Below are positions 49,681 to 57,436 of a stretch of 64,000 nt of DNA, one piece after another. Origin of the DNA: a virus; the IMG/VR virus record IMGVR_UViG_3300034061_005520, positions 62,001-126,000 of that record. The stretch is one strand, 5' to 3'. Both the position numbers and the translations under genes were made by a program. The notes under the pieces are model-generated. The model did no database searches, was not told where the DNA came from, and saw nothing but the letters and a program-made list of their open reading frames with translations. Positions within the stretch are counted from its first letter, which is position 1. Each line of letters starts with the position of its first letter.

Positions 49681-49726
49681 TTAACCCCCAGATTCGGTTT
49701 TTAGTGTTATAGTCAGCGAGTTTTTT
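49681..49726 (+). promoter_or_regulatory. TAGTCAGCGA site E
   Basis: CAGATTCGGTTTTTAGTGT, then TATAGTCAGCGAG, 15 bases before AAGGAATAAG and the next gene. Best -10 likeness (TATAGT) besides site A. Confidence 0.6.
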
Positions 49727-49740
49727 ACAAGGAATAAGTT

Positions 49741-49899
49741 ATGGCAAAGAAAAAAGCAGTTAAGAAAGTTTGTGCAAAGAAATGTAAGAGGGTTTGTACA
49801 AAGAAGACTAATGTAATAGATAGTCCAGAACCAGTTGTATCTTTTGAATCATCAACACCCAAGACTCTTCTACAAAGAATATATGATTTCTTTTTTTAA
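49741..49899 (+). CDS. Small Lys/Cys-rich protein
   Basis: 52 residues (MAKKKAVKKVCAKKCKRVCTKK...). Three Cys and a strongly basic N-terminus, then a Pro-rich part and an aromatic end (IYDFFF). Preceded by AAGGAATAAG. May bind nucleic acid. Confidence 0.5.
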   Translation: MAKKKAVKKVCAKKCKRVCTKKTNVIDSPEPVVSFESSTPKTLLQRIYDFFF

Positions 49900-49901
49900 T
49901 T

Positions 49902-50060
49902 ATGATAAATATAATTGGTCAAATCCCCTCTATAGTTAAACGCCCACTCTGCCCCACATTTGTGCATGATGATCCCACAAGAATAATCATATCAATTTTG
50001 GGAATAGTAATAGCATCCATAGTCCTATACAACATACTCAAATGTTTCAACAACTCATGA
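49902..50060 (+). CDS. Small membrane protein
   Basis: 52 residues with one membrane helix (RIIISILGIVIASIVLYNIL). Starts three bases after the previous gene; stop overlaps the next start as ATGA. Member of a three-gene membrane cluster near the CHAP-like hydrolase and a candidate holin. Confidence 0.5.
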   Translation: MINIIGQIPSIVKRPLCPTFVHDDPTRIIISILGIVIASIVLYNILKCFNNS

Positions 50061-50173
50061 CAACTCTACAAATATTGGCTATTTTATTTTGCGCTTTTAG
50101 TTGGCCACTTATAGTTTTCACCACATACTATTTTCACTCTGCTAAAATAAAAGACCCCACATCTCATAAGTAG
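50057..50173 (+). CDS. Small membrane protein
   Basis: 38 residues with one hydrophobic segment (LQILAILFCAFSWPLIVFTTYYF). Translationally coupled to the previous gene. Candidate holin component. Confidence 0.45.
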   Translation: MTTLQILAILFCAFSWPLIVFTTYYFHSAKIKDPTSHK

Positions 50174-50180
50174 CATTTTT

Positions 50181-50309
50181 ATGGACATGGAAAAAATTGA
50201 AGAAATTAGTACCAAAACATATAGAAGCATAGTTTTTGTAGGAGCAAGTACCTTGTTTCTTATGATTGCTGTGAGACTTTTTGTTTTTTCTTTATTCTAC
50301 ACCCCATAA
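50181..50309 (+). CDS. Small membrane protein
   Basis: 42 residues with one hydrophobic segment (SIVFVGASTLFLMIAVRLFVFSLFY). Third of the cluster; no ribosome site is clear. Confidence 0.42.
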   Translation: MDMEKIEEISTKTYRSIVFVGASTLFLMIAVRLFVFSLFYTP

Positions 50310-50487
50310 AACCTATCACTTTTTCACTTTGCATTTCCCACGTTAAGGGTAATGTTGGCTTTTATAGCGTTTTTCTTATCTATATTTCATAAAAATGAAC
50401 GCATTTTAACTTATTGCTTTTGCCGGTAATCTAATACGGTGAAGAAAAGGGCTAAAGTCAAAGATTACGAATGGTCGATACTCTCTA

Positions 50488-50516
50488 TTGACAACCCTAT
50501 GGATAGGTTGTATACT
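50488..50516 (+). promoter_or_regulatory. Promoter
   Basis: TTGACA, 17 bases, TATACT. GGTCGATA lies upstream instead of in the spacer. About 40 bases before the gene at 50559, and 180 bases after the previous gene with nothing else recognised. Confidence 0.75.
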
Positions 50517-50558
50517 GGTATGGATGGTAAGAGGAGGTTTTAGGTATTTGTCGGGAAA

Positions 50559-50747
50559 ATGATGTATAAACAGATTCTACTAACCGATAAGGAACTGGAA
50601 CTTTTAGCCTCCATAATTCAGTCTTATATTGATGGAAAAAAGACCAATCCCGGCTTTCAAATCAATAATGCTCATATTCTATTACGTCATATAAGTGGTA
50701 AACAACCCACAGAAAACATTAATCAAATAACCTTTTATGGCAAATGA
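50559..50747 (+). CDS. Small hypothetical protein
   Basis: 62 residues (MMYKQILLTDKELELLASIIQSYIDGKKTNP...), helical. Its 3' end lies close to the end of the convergent HNH gene. No known family. Confidence 0.5.
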   Translation: MMYKQILLTDKELELLASIIQSYIDGKKTNPGFQINNAHILLRHISGKQPTENINQITFYGK

Positions 50748-50775
50748 GGATGAAATCCCACAGAAATCAAAATAA

Positions 50776-51399
50776 TTAGATATTGTTCGGGCCTGTGTCC
50801 CACAAATCTGATTTTTTGAGATTATCAATAGCCCATAAGGGCTGTAAATTGGAGTAATGAAAACATTCCTTAACTTGCTCAGGATCAGAAAGATCGAACG
50901 AAGATATGGGGCGAATGTGGTCAATGTGCCAACCATTTAATGACCAATTATCCCAATTCATGCCCTCACTGAATTTGGTCTCAAGATACTGCATAAATTC
51001 TTCTTTTGAACACCCTAATAGTTCTATAGTAGATTTCTCTGTTCTAAGGTCTGATTTTTTGATAGATTGCCAAAGTCGTACTCTTAATAAATGACCTAAT
51101 TTATATTGAGTATTATTATGATAGTATTCTTTGTGAGATTTTCTTTTATTCTCTAAATAGTATTTTCTATTTTTTCCATTTCTGTATTTTTTCCCATATT
51201 CTTTTATTTTATCGGGATTGTTTTTACGAAATTTTGCAATACTTTGTTTATGTTGTTCTTTCCTTTTCGGGTCTTTTTCTCTTATTCTGAAATATAATTT
51301 ACGATATTTTTCTTGACAAGAATCACAACGCTTTTTAGCATTTCCAACATCTACCAACTTTTTGTCACAATCTAAGCAATTTTTTGTCGTTTTACTCAT
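50776..51399 (-). CDS. HNH homing-type endonuclease
   Basis: 207 residues from the ATG at 51399 (MSKTTKNCLDCDKKLVDVG), preceded by AAGGAGAAA. An N-terminal Cys ribbon (CLDC ... CDSC) and a basic helical linker lead to GWHIDHIRPISSFDL, then YSNLQPLWAIDNLKKSD, an HNH core. It is the only clear minus-strand gene in this arm, sits in a gap between units, and has a compact module structure, so it is probably mobile. Upstream of it a divergent promoter starts the next rightward unit. Confidence 0.85.
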   Translation of the reverse strand: MSKTTKNCLDCDKKLVDVGNAKKRCDSCQEKYRKLYFRIREKDPKRKEQHKQSIAKFRKNNPDKIKEYGKKYRNGKNRKYYLENKRKSHKEYYHNNTQYKLGHLLRVRLWQSIKKSDLRTEKSTIELLGCSKEEFMQYLETKFSEGMNWDNWSLNGWHIDHIRPISSFDLSDPEQVKECFHYSNLQPLWAIDNLKKSDLWDTGPNNI

Positions 51400-51409
51400 G
51401 ATTTTCTCC

Positions 51410-51437
51410 TTGACTGTCGATAGCCTTATGGTACAAT
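51410..51437 (+). promoter_or_regulatory. Promoter, YCGATA type
   Basis: TTGACT, 16 bases containing TCGATA, TACAAT, divergent from the HNH gene. Confidence 0.75.
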
Positions 51438-51472
51438 ACACCGAAACCCACAAATTCAACCATAACCCACAA

Positions 51473-51712
51473 ATGAACAAAGAATCAAATTCCGACAGTT
51501 TCCACAAATATGCTCTTAGTGTTGCGGACTATATTGATGCTGAATATGGCGACTCAGAGTTTGAGGGGCTAAATGAAGATGAAAAGCAAACCATTTATAA
51601 TATGATGGTGGCCCATTATCATTATGATGGTTGTGTGAGTAATGTGGCTAATGAGATTGTTCATTATCTTAGAATTAGTAGGTCTTATAATAAGGAGAAT
51701 GTTAATGACTAG
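51473..51712 (+). CDS. Acidic hypothetical protein
   Basis: 79 residues from the ATG at 51473 (MNKESNSDSFHKYALSVADYIDAEYGD...). A longer in-frame reading would start inside the promoter. Helical and acidic. Stop overlaps the next start. Confidence 0.55.
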   Translation: MNKESNSDSFHKYALSVADYIDAEYGDSEFEGLNEDEKQTIYNMMVAHYHYDGCVSNVANEIVHYLRISRSYNKENVND

Positions 51713-51875
51713 TTATGGCGTGATTGAGCAGAATGGTAAGTTTGTGGTGACTAAAAATGGTCAACCTATCAATCTTCCTAGTAGCAGCGGATCGTCTATT
51801 GTTACGGTCTTTGATACTAAGAGTGATGCTGAGAGGTATTTGGGTATTTTGAAAAATTTGACCAAATCAAAGTGA
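51705..51875 (+). CDS. Small beta-rich protein
   Basis: 56 residues (MTSYGVIEQNGKFVVTKNGQPINLPSSSG...), preceded by AAGGAGAAT. Coupled to both neighbours. Confidence 0.52.
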   Translation: MTSYGVIEQNGKFVVTKNGQPINLPSSSGSSIVTVFDTKSDAERYLGILKNLTKSK

Positions 51876-52090
51876 TGAAAAAATTTACCTACTCTAGCGA
51901 CTATCTAAACTTTCATATCATTCAAGATATGTTTGGGGGATTTACTGATAATTTAACCAAGTATGAGTTTGGACTTATATTTGGGCCAACAAAGAATGTT
52001 GTTAATCCTCCTATGACTAGGGAGGAACTAAAGGGGTTAGCCGATTTTATTTATACCATCCTAGACAATGACAAAAATCAGAGTAATTGA
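51875..52090 (+). CDS. Hypothetical small protein
   Basis: 71 residues (MKKFTYSSDYLNFHIIQDMFGGFTDN...), coupled to the preceding gene by a TGATG overlap. Not recognised. Confidence 0.52.
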   Translation: MKKFTYSSDYLNFHIIQDMFGGFTDNLTKYEFGLIFGPTKNVVNPPMTREELKGLADFIYTILDNDKNQSN

Positions 52091-52256
52091 ACTAGAGTAT
52101 GATCTGATAGAAATTCACTACAACCCTATTCTCAAGAATAATCCCTATTTAGTTAGAATTTTTAGTTATAACAGCCATGATCCACAAGAAATTAGAGTGG
52201 ATAAATCTAAGATAGACAATCTGTATAAGTTTCTTAAAGAAAACAAATATTTATAG
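52068..52256 (+). CDS. Hypothetical small protein
   Basis: 62 residues (MTKIRVIELEYDLIEIHYNPILKNN...), alternating strand pattern. It starts inside the previous gene. Not recognised. Confidence 0.5.
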   Translation: MTKIRVIELEYDLIEIHYNPILKNNPYLVRIFSYNSHDPQEIRVDKSKIDNLYKFLKENKYL

Positions 52257-52269
52257 TTGAAGAATAACA

Positions 52270-52383
52270 ATGATTAGTAGAGAGGCAATTATCTGGACTT
52301 TAGGAGCATGGTGTGGTGGTAGTCTTGTGGGACTAATTATGTCGATTGCTTTTAGTATTATCATCTCAAGGATGGAACGATGA
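52270..52383 (+). CDS. Very small membrane protein
   Basis: 37 residues (MISREAIIWTLGAWCGGSLVGLIMSIAF...), one membrane helix. Preceded by GAAGAATAAC. Confidence 0.42.
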   Translation: MISREAIIWTLGAWCGGSLVGLIMSIAFSIIISRMER

Positions 52384-52399
52384 TTTTGGAGAATAAATA

Positions 52400-52489
52400 A
52401 TGGCTGGACTTGTATTGTTTGGTATACTAGGATACATGGCTTGTATACGAATTTATGATTGGTGGAATGGATATGGGGATTTATTTTAA
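52400..52489 (+). CDS. Very small hydrophobic peptide
   Basis: 29 residues (MAGLVLFGILGYMACIRIYDWWNG...). GGAGAATAAATA upstream is the same leader used by the following gene. Confidence 0.4.
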   Translation: MAGLVLFGILGYMACIRIYDWWNGYGDLF

Positions 52490-52509
52490 TAATTATTGGA
52501 GAATAAGTA

Positions 52510-52764
52510 ATGTCTTGGAATTATCGCGTAGTAAAAACTGTAACTAAAATTCCTCTTGGAGATACTGACACTACTTACTCTATTCATATTGTTTATAGTG
52601 ATGAAAGTGGAGATATTGTTAATATATCCGAACAGCCAGCATATCCTATCGCGGATGATGCTGAAAGTCTACGGTGGCGATTACAAAAAATGATGGAGTG
52701 TTGTAATAAACCAATTATTGATTACCATACTGGTGAAGAACTTGGGAAAAAAAATGAATATTAA
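52510..52764 (+). CDS. Conserved small phage protein
   Basis: 84 residues (MSWNYRVVKTVTKIPLGDTDTTYSIHIVYSDESGD...). The MSWNYRVV start and the YPI-D-LRWRLQKM tail match small conserved phage proteins of unknown function. Start preceded by GGAGAATAAG. Confidence 0.65.
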   Translation: MSWNYRVVKTVTKIPLGDTDTTYSIHIVYSDESGDIVNISEQPAYPIADDAESLRWRLQKMMECCNKPIIDYHTGEELGKKNEY

Positions 52765-52921
52765 TCTTGATAAGCATGAAATTGGCCTTATTCTTGATGC
52801 TCTTGAAAGTTATCAACTAGATATTGAACACGGCAACGAGAATGGCTATGAGTATGTTTGGACTGAAAACGAAGTACAAAATCTTATTGAACAATTAAAT
52901 AACACTTTGGAGAACAACTAA
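52754..52921 (+). CDS. Small helical protein
   Basis: 55 residues (MNINLDKHEIGLILDALESYQLDIEH...), helical and acidic. It starts in the end of the previous gene and its stop overlaps the next start. Confidence 0.52.
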   Translation: MNINLDKHEIGLILDALESYQLDIEHGNENGYEYVWTENEVQNLIEQLNNTLENN

Positions 52922-53151
52922 TGAGTCTTATTCAGTGTTTTAGTAATGTTATCGGGCATAAAGAGGCTCAAGAGATCGTTACTGATCTTAACCAGATGAA
53001 ATCAAGTTTGTCTGAGGACTTTTATATCAAATATGATAAAGATCAAGATTATTCTAAGGATGATAATTATTTGGTGATTGGTAATGTTACCAAGGAAGAT
53101 TGGAGTGAACTAAATCTGGATATGGACTTTATGGAAGCGGATATTATCTAA
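52921..53151 (+). CDS. Small acidic protein
   Basis: 76 residues (MSLIQCFSNVIGHKEAQEIVTDLNQM...). Starts at a TAATG junction with the preceding gene. Acidic C-terminus. Not recognised. Confidence 0.5.
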   Translation: MSLIQCFSNVIGHKEAQEIVTDLNQMKSSLSEDFYIKYDKDQDYSKDDNYLVIGNVTKEDWSELNLDMDFMEADII

Positions 53152-53162
53152 TTGGAATTATA

Positions 53163-53330
53163 ATGGATATTAGTACCGAACTAGATATTGTATATTCTTT
53201 TTTGAAAGATGCTAGACCTTATGGATTAGAGCCGGAAGTTGTTTTGTTCGCTCTAAAGTATTTACAAAAAAATCCAGACGCTAGTATTGAAATGGCTATG
53301 AGTCATGGTTTTTATGAGTGGGTCAAGTAA
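53163..53330 (+). CDS. Small helical protein
   Basis: 55 residues (MDISTELDIVYSFLKDARPYGLEPEVVLFALKYLQKN...). Pattern typical of small phage-coded helical bundles. No known family. Confidence 0.48.
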   Translation: MDISTELDIVYSFLKDARPYGLEPEVVLFALKYLQKNPDASIEMAMSHGFYEWVK

Positions 53331-53346
53331 AAACTAAAGGTGGCTC

Positions 53347-53375
53347 TTGACAAAAGCCGATAAGTGAGTTATGCT
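53347..53375 (+). promoter_or_regulatory. Promoter, YCGATA type
   Basis: TTGACA, 17 bases containing CCGATA, TATGCT. Confidence 0.72.
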
Positions 53376-53399
53376 AAATGCTCACAACGGAGAAACAAG

Positions 53400-53525
53400 A
53401 TGATTTACCTTTATCTGAATGAAACACAAAAGTTGGCCGAAATCGTAGCAGAACTTGTTAAGTTGAATATGGGGGTTGTGGCTGAACTTCATGGCAATAA
53501 GTGGCATATCGAAGTTACACAATGA
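53400..53525 (+). CDS. Very small protein before ASCH gene
   Basis: 41 residues (MIYLYLNETQKLAEIVAELVKLNM...), preceded by ACGGAGAAAC. Its stop overlaps the next start as ATGA, so it may act as a translational lead for it. Confidence 0.45.
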   Translation: MIYLYLNETQKLAEIVAELVKLNMGVVAELHGNKWHIEVTQ

Positions 53526-53920
53526 CTGGTTTAAATATTCAAGCCCCTTGGTCTAATCTTTTAATAAACGGCACCAAAACTGTCGAAACCCGCTCATATG
53601 CTTTACCAAAAAAGCATGAGGGAGTTGAATTAGCATTGATTGAAACGCCGGGAAAGAGGGGTAAGTTTAAGGCTCGGATTATAGGGACTATTACTTTTAG
53701 CCACAGTTTTCTTTATGTGTTTAAGCAAGATTGGGTTGATGATTATAGTAGGCACAAGGTAGAAGATAGCAATAAATTATATGGATGGAATTCAACTAAA
53801 CCTAAATACGGATGGGTAGTGAGCAATATTAAAAAGTTTAAGAAGCCTCTTGACATTTCTCAAAGACGAGGTATAGTGTTTACTAGCAACATCACTCTTT
53901 TGGAGACGAATCATGCCTAA
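53522..53920 (+). CDS. ASCH/PUA-like protein
   Basis: 132 residues from the ATG at 53522 (MTGLNIQAPWSNLLINGTKTVETRSYALP), which overlaps the previous stop. IQAPWSNLLINGTKTVETR is the ASCH signature, a PUA-like fold that binds RNA or modified nucleotides. Followed by ARIIGTITFS and a hydrophobic end. Role in RNA or modified-base handling is inference. Confidence 0.78.
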   Translation: MTGLNIQAPWSNLLINGTKTVETRSYALPKKHEGVELALIETPGKRGKFKARIIGTITFSHSFLYVFKQDWVDDYSRHKVEDSNKLYGWNSTKPKYGWVVSNIKKFKKPLDISQRRGIVFTSNITLLETNHA

Positions 53921-54182
53921 ATATCTGGTTACTATGAATTACGTTGAGGCTAAGAGTACCTCTTTTGTTATTGAGGCTGAAAACAAGGATGACGTTCACG
54001 ATGGTCTTGGAGAACTAGACTTTACTTTCTTTGAGAAGAATTGTCAGTGGACAACTACAGAATATGAGCCTCCTATTGTTGAAAGCGTTGAAGAAACTAA
54101 AAAGGGGCTTGGGTTTTGCGATGCTCCGAAAAATAAGAAGATTCAAAATAAATTTAACAAGATTATCAAGGAACTTACCTAA
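53913..54182 (+). CDS. Hypothetical protein
   Basis: 89 residues (MPKYLVTMNYVEAKSTSFVIEAENKDDVHDGLG...). Mixed alpha/beta with a basic C-terminal tail. Overlaps the ASCH gene by eight bases. Confidence 0.55.
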   Translation: MPKYLVTMNYVEAKSTSFVIEAENKDDVHDGLGELDFTFFEKNCQWTTTEYEPPIVESVEETKKGLGFCDAPKNKKIQNKFNKIIKELT

Positions 54183-54197
54183 ATAGGAGCAATAAAT

Positions 54198-54416
54198 ATG
54201 CGTACACAAACTGAAGTGAATTATACTGAAGCCGCTATGGAGTGTGCTAGATATATTTTTGATTGTGATAGTGAGCAAATTAGTTATCAAGAATTTATTC
54301 AGGATGGTAGCGATCCTAGAGATCATATCTTGTATCATGCTGCTGTTGTTTTAGGCCAAGCGGATGAATTTAAGACAGATATTGAGGAATATGAAAAGGA
54401 GATTGCTAATGGATAG
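54198..54416 (+). CDS. Small acidic protein
   Basis: 72 residues (MRTQTEVNYTEAAMECARYIFDCDSEQISYQ...). Acidic and helical. Overlaps the next gene by eight bases. Not recognised. Confidence 0.52.
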   Translation: MRTQTEVNYTEAAMECARYIFDCDSEQISYQEFIQDGSDPRDHILYHAAVVLGQADEFKTDIEEYEKEIANG

Positions 54417-54621
54417 GTTCGATCTAGAAAACAAGATTAATCAAACAGCACTTTTTGCGGATCATCTGCGGTCTGTGACAAATGCTGTGCTGGAAAATAA
54501 GATGAATAATGATAAACTCGCTAATGTTTTAGAGGGTTTGGCCGTTTTGATCGAACTTCATACCGATGATACCTTTGAGGCTTTTACCCAAGCACTTAAA
54601 CTTGATAACCATAAAGAATAA
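54409..54621 (+). CDS. Small helical protein
   Basis: 70 residues from the ATG at 54409 (MDRFDLENKINQTALFADHLRSVTNAV...), overlapping the previous stop. Long helices. Not recognised. Confidence 0.52.
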   Translation: MDRFDLENKINQTALFADHLRSVTNAVLENKMNNDKLANVLEGLAVLIELHTDDTFEAFTQALKLDNHKE

Positions 54622-54623
54622 TT

Positions 54624-54845
54624 ATGCCAATAGTTACGTTGAGATTTAACTTACCAGAAGAACAGAGCGAATTTGATACCGCTATTAATGCGGCGAAAGC
54701 CAAGAGTATGCTATGGTATTTTGCTCAACAACTTCGTTCTTGGCAGAAACATGGTAATGACTTTAAAGATGCTGATGATGCTCTTGATAAAATTCGTGAA
54801 GAATTCTATAGGTTGGTGAATGAACATGGGGTGGAACTGGAATAA
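54624..54845 (+). CDS. Conserved small phage protein
   Basis: 73 residues (MPIVTLRFNLPEEQSEFDTAINAAKAKSMLWYFAQQLRSWQKHG...). The FNLPEE-EF-A--A and WYFAQQLRSW-KHG pattern occurs widely in small phage proteins of unknown function. Confidence 0.65.
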   Translation: MPIVTLRFNLPEEQSEFDTAINAAKAKSMLWYFAQQLRSWQKHGNDFKDADDALDKIREEFYRLVNEHGVELE

Positions 54846-54846
54846 T

Positions 54847-55578
54847 ATGTTTAAATTAAGCAAAAGAAGTAGAATAAATTATTGGAGTTGCTCTAGTTTA
54901 GCAGACTGGATTAGGGGAACAGATAAACCATATGCACTAGCATGGGAAGGTTGGGACGAATGGCGTAAAGAGGCTCAAAATAAGCATCCTTATAGATATT
55001 GGGTGGCAGAAAAACTACTTGATCGTTTGCAGGATATAATTTATTTACCCTGTGATATTTACTATACCATAGAGGCTTACGTTCGCAATAGATTTATAGA
55101 CAAAACTCATTGTCTTAATACGGGATTAAAGCCGGGCAATTACTATGACTTAGACTATAGAATTATTCATGGTCTTTTTAATGAACTTGTTGATCTTGTA
55201 GAAATAGAATACGCCCATTTATTCAAGTGTTATAAGGAAAAGAAGTATAAATTTGTTCACGGTCGCTGCGTTGAGGCTGGGCTTGATTATTTAAAATGGG
55301 CTAGTGGTTTGACCTATAACAAAGATTATGGCTTTAGAAAGGGAGATAAGGGGTTTGGTGAGCCAACTGAACAGGCAGTCGCCGCTCGTAAAACAACAGA
55401 GTTATATAACTGGTGGAAAAACAGAGACAACAGACCAGACCCTTACGAAATTTTCTCTGAGGAAAAGCACGGCAAGAGTTATTATAAGAAAATTAGTAAA
55501 ATGCAAGACGATTACGAAAAAGAAGATACAAAGATGCTTATTGAACTTATTAAGATCAGAGGAAGTCTTTGGACATGA
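54847..55578 (+). CDS. Conserved phage protein
   Basis: 243 residues from the ATG at 54847 (MFKLSKRSRINYWSCSSLADWIRGTDKPYALAWEGWDEWRKEA). The opening and the ENKHPYRYWVAEKLLDRLQDIIYLP segment recur in other phage genomes, followed by a C-terminal basic helical region. Trp/Tyr-rich. No enzymatic motif. Function unknown. Confidence 0.68.
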   Translation: MFKLSKRSRINYWSCSSLADWIRGTDKPYALAWEGWDEWRKEAQNKHPYRYWVAEKLLDRLQDIIYLPCDIYYTIEAYVRNRFIDKTHCLNTGLKPGNYYDLDYRIIHGLFNELVDLVEIEYAHLFKCYKEKKYKFVHGRCVEAGLDYLKWASGLTYNKDYGFRKGDKGFGEPTEQAVAARKTTELYNWWKNRDNRPDPYEIFSEEKHGKSYYKKISKMQDDYEKEDTKMLIELIKIRGSLWT

Positions 55579-55793
55579 CATTTCAGCAGTTCAAAAACCA
55601 TATTGATAGTCAATACCGTTTAGGCATTAGAGAAGGTCAAAATATTATGAATTGCTTAAATAAAGTTTGGCCCGATAAATATAGAGAATTAACAGGCTCG
55701 CACCTTGACTGTTTTTATAATGATCGTAAAATACCAGATATTATGAACCATTTAGAGAAGAACTGGCATGAAATACTTCACAAGTCCCGATAG
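55575..55793 (+). CDS. Small hypothetical protein
   Basis: 72 residues from the ATG at 55575 (MTFQQFKNHIDSQYRLGIREGQNIMNC...), coupled as ATGA to the preceding gene. Helical. Not recognised. Confidence 0.55.
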   Translation: MTFQQFKNHIDSQYRLGIREGQNIMNCLNKVWPDKYRELTGSHLDCFYNDRKIPDIMNHLEKNWHEILHKSR

Positions 55794-55803
55794 GGGAAGT
55801 TTT

Positions 55804-56253
55804 ATGATGAACCATTATAAAAAGTCCCTAGATAAAGGCGATATTACTCAAGAGCAGTATGATTCAATGAAAGAGATGTTGTCGCATAAAGAAATGCCTC
55901 AAGATAATGATCTAGGTTGGGATTTGAGGGGGTGTGAGTGGATTGCTAATAAATGCAAGAATAGTAATACTTACAGTCAAAACCTATACGCTGCTTTGTG
56001 CAACAATAGATTTTTACAAAACAAAAAAGAATGGACTTGCTCTTGGAGATATGCTGGTGGTATTGTTGCTGATCTAAATGAAAAGGGAGACTATATTGAT
56101 TGGTATTGTAGTGGCATAGGACAACATAATGTAGAAGGTTATGCTGGTGAGGGTTTTGTTACAGATGAGATTAGGTTAGATCTACTAAAACTAGGCTGGA
56201 CTGTCGAACCATATAATTTTGACGATATGGAAATATTCGATGAAAACATATAA
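55804..56253 (+). CDS. Hypothetical Trp/Cys-rich protein
   Basis: 149 residues (MMNHYKKSLDKGDITQEQYDSMKEMLSH...). A beta-rich core (WTCSWRYAGGIVADLNEKGDYIDWYCSG) and LGWTVEPYNFDDMEIF at the end resemble conserved proteins of large phages. Function unknown. Confidence 0.6.
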   Translation: MMNHYKKSLDKGDITQEQYDSMKEMLSHKEMPQDNDLGWDLRGCEWIANKCKNSNTYSQNLYAALCNNRFLQNKKEWTCSWRYAGGIVADLNEKGDYIDWYCSGIGQHNVEGYAGEGFVTDEIRLDLLKLGWTVEPYNFDDMEIFDENI

Positions 56254-56518
56254 GATTGTTGAAAGAAAAGTTGAAGATGGAGTTTATTGTGACGTTTGTG
56301 GAAATCCTTGTTCCATAGAACAAATTGGTAATGAATATGCTACATTAGAAGCAATATGGGGCTATGGATCGAAATATGATGGCACAAAGTTTGATATTCA
56401 AATTTGCGAAAAATGCTTTGACGATACTCTTGACTGGATAAAGAAAAGGCGTAAACAAAATCTTGGCCCGTTCAACTATCCTTATAGTAAAGACCCCCTA
56501 GAGGGTGAAAGGTATTAA
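56240..56518 (+). CDS. Zinc-ribbon protein
   Basis: 92 residues from the ATG at 56240. CDVCGNPC and CEKCF provide a four-Cys zinc site, with a beta core between them. Starts inside the previous gene. Likely a nucleic-acid or protein-binding module. Confidence 0.62.
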   Translation: MKTYKIVERKVEDGVYCDVCGNPCSIEQIGNEYATLEAIWGYGSKYDGTKFDIQICEKCFDDTLDWIKKRRKQNLGPFNYPYSKDPLEGERY

Positions 56519-56524
56519 CCTAAA

Positions 56525-56935
56525 ATGATTAAACATTTCCCAATGACAAATACAAACAACATCACAGAATATTATTCTGTAAAAGATGGTGTTCCAGTGA
56601 ACTATGTTTGTACCACAGACTTTAGACGAAGTGATACTCCTGCGGATATTTTTTATAGAGAAACACCACATCCAGAATTTGGCAATAGATATTTTGGTTT
56701 TGGTTATGACCATGATAGAGAGAAATATGTAATATTTAATGCCGATAGCATAGAGGATTTAACTTTCGGTATGGTAGAAGATGATAATGGTGATCTACAA
56801 TATTCTCAATTTCGTCACGACTATAAGAGTTTCAAAAACGGCAATATGATTGATGGTGGTAGAGACTATATTCGATCAAGCATTAATGTTAAGATTTATG
56901 TGGTAAAAGATGGTACGATGGTAGAAAAGGAATAA
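56525..56935 (+). CDS. Hypothetical protein
   Basis: 136 residues (MIKHFPMTNTNNITEYYSVKDGVPVNYVCTTDFRRSDTPADIFYRETPHPEFGN...). Beta-rich and Tyr-rich, with a GDLQYSQFRHDY segment. Found singly between small genes; unassigned. Confidence 0.58.
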   Translation: MIKHFPMTNTNNITEYYSVKDGVPVNYVCTTDFRRSDTPADIFYRETPHPEFGNRYFGFGYDHDREKYVIFNADSIEDLTFGMVEDDNGDLQYSQFRHDYKSFKNGNMIDGGRDYIRSSINVKIYVVKDGTMVEKE

Positions 56936-56936
56936 T

Positions 56937-57056
56937 ATGAGTGAACAACTACCAGACAGCAAAATTCCTTGGTGGGATAATGAATATGAAGGAGTTTATA
57001 GCGACGATCCCAAAGATGGATACCCATACGATATGGGAACCAAGGTGCAAGAATAA
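56937..57056 (+). CDS. Very small acidic protein
   Basis: 39 residues (MSEQLPDSKIPWWDNEYEGVYSDDPKDG...), acidic and Tyr/Trp-rich. Starts one base after the previous stop. Confidence 0.45.
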   Translation: MSEQLPDSKIPWWDNEYEGVYSDDPKDGYPYDMGTKVQE

Positions 57057-57062
57057 TAATTT

Positions 57063-57245
57063 ATGGATACTAAAATAGCAATATCTCTCACCCAACAACA
57101 GATTTCTTGCGAAAAAATATGTCAACTAATTCAAATGCTAGTATCCAAAAACTCAAGCAATAAAAACCTATCATTACTTACCATAGAACTAAAAGAAGTA
57201 TTGGACGATACAAACCTAATACCAAAGATAGAACACAACCAATGA
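57063..57245 (+). CDS. Small helical protein
   Basis: 60 residues (MDTKIAISLTQQQISCEKICQLIQML...), helical. Overlaps the next start as ATGA. Not recognised. Confidence 0.5.
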   Translation: MDTKIAISLTQQQISCEKICQLIQMLVSKNSSNKNLSLLTIELKEVLDDTNLIPKIEHNQ

Positions 57246-57436
57246 AAGAAACACCCAACCCTCTGAAATATAGAATACTAGAAGAGAATATTGACATACA
57301 AGACTCCGCCATACAAACATATATTGATGGTCTTAAAGAGTTAATTTCTTATCAGTATCATGTTATTAAAGAGCAAAGAGCAGAAATTATAGCGATTAAG
57401 CATAAGGATGCGTGGAAAAGATATGACAAAAAATGA
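57242..57436 (+). CDS. Small helical protein
   Basis: 64 residues (MKETPNPLKYRILEENIDIQDSAIQTYIDG...), helical, basic end. Coupled to both neighbours. Confidence 0.5.
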   Translation: MKETPNPLKYRILEENIDIQDSAIQTYIDGLKELISYQYHVIKEQRAEIIAIKHKDAWKRYDKK

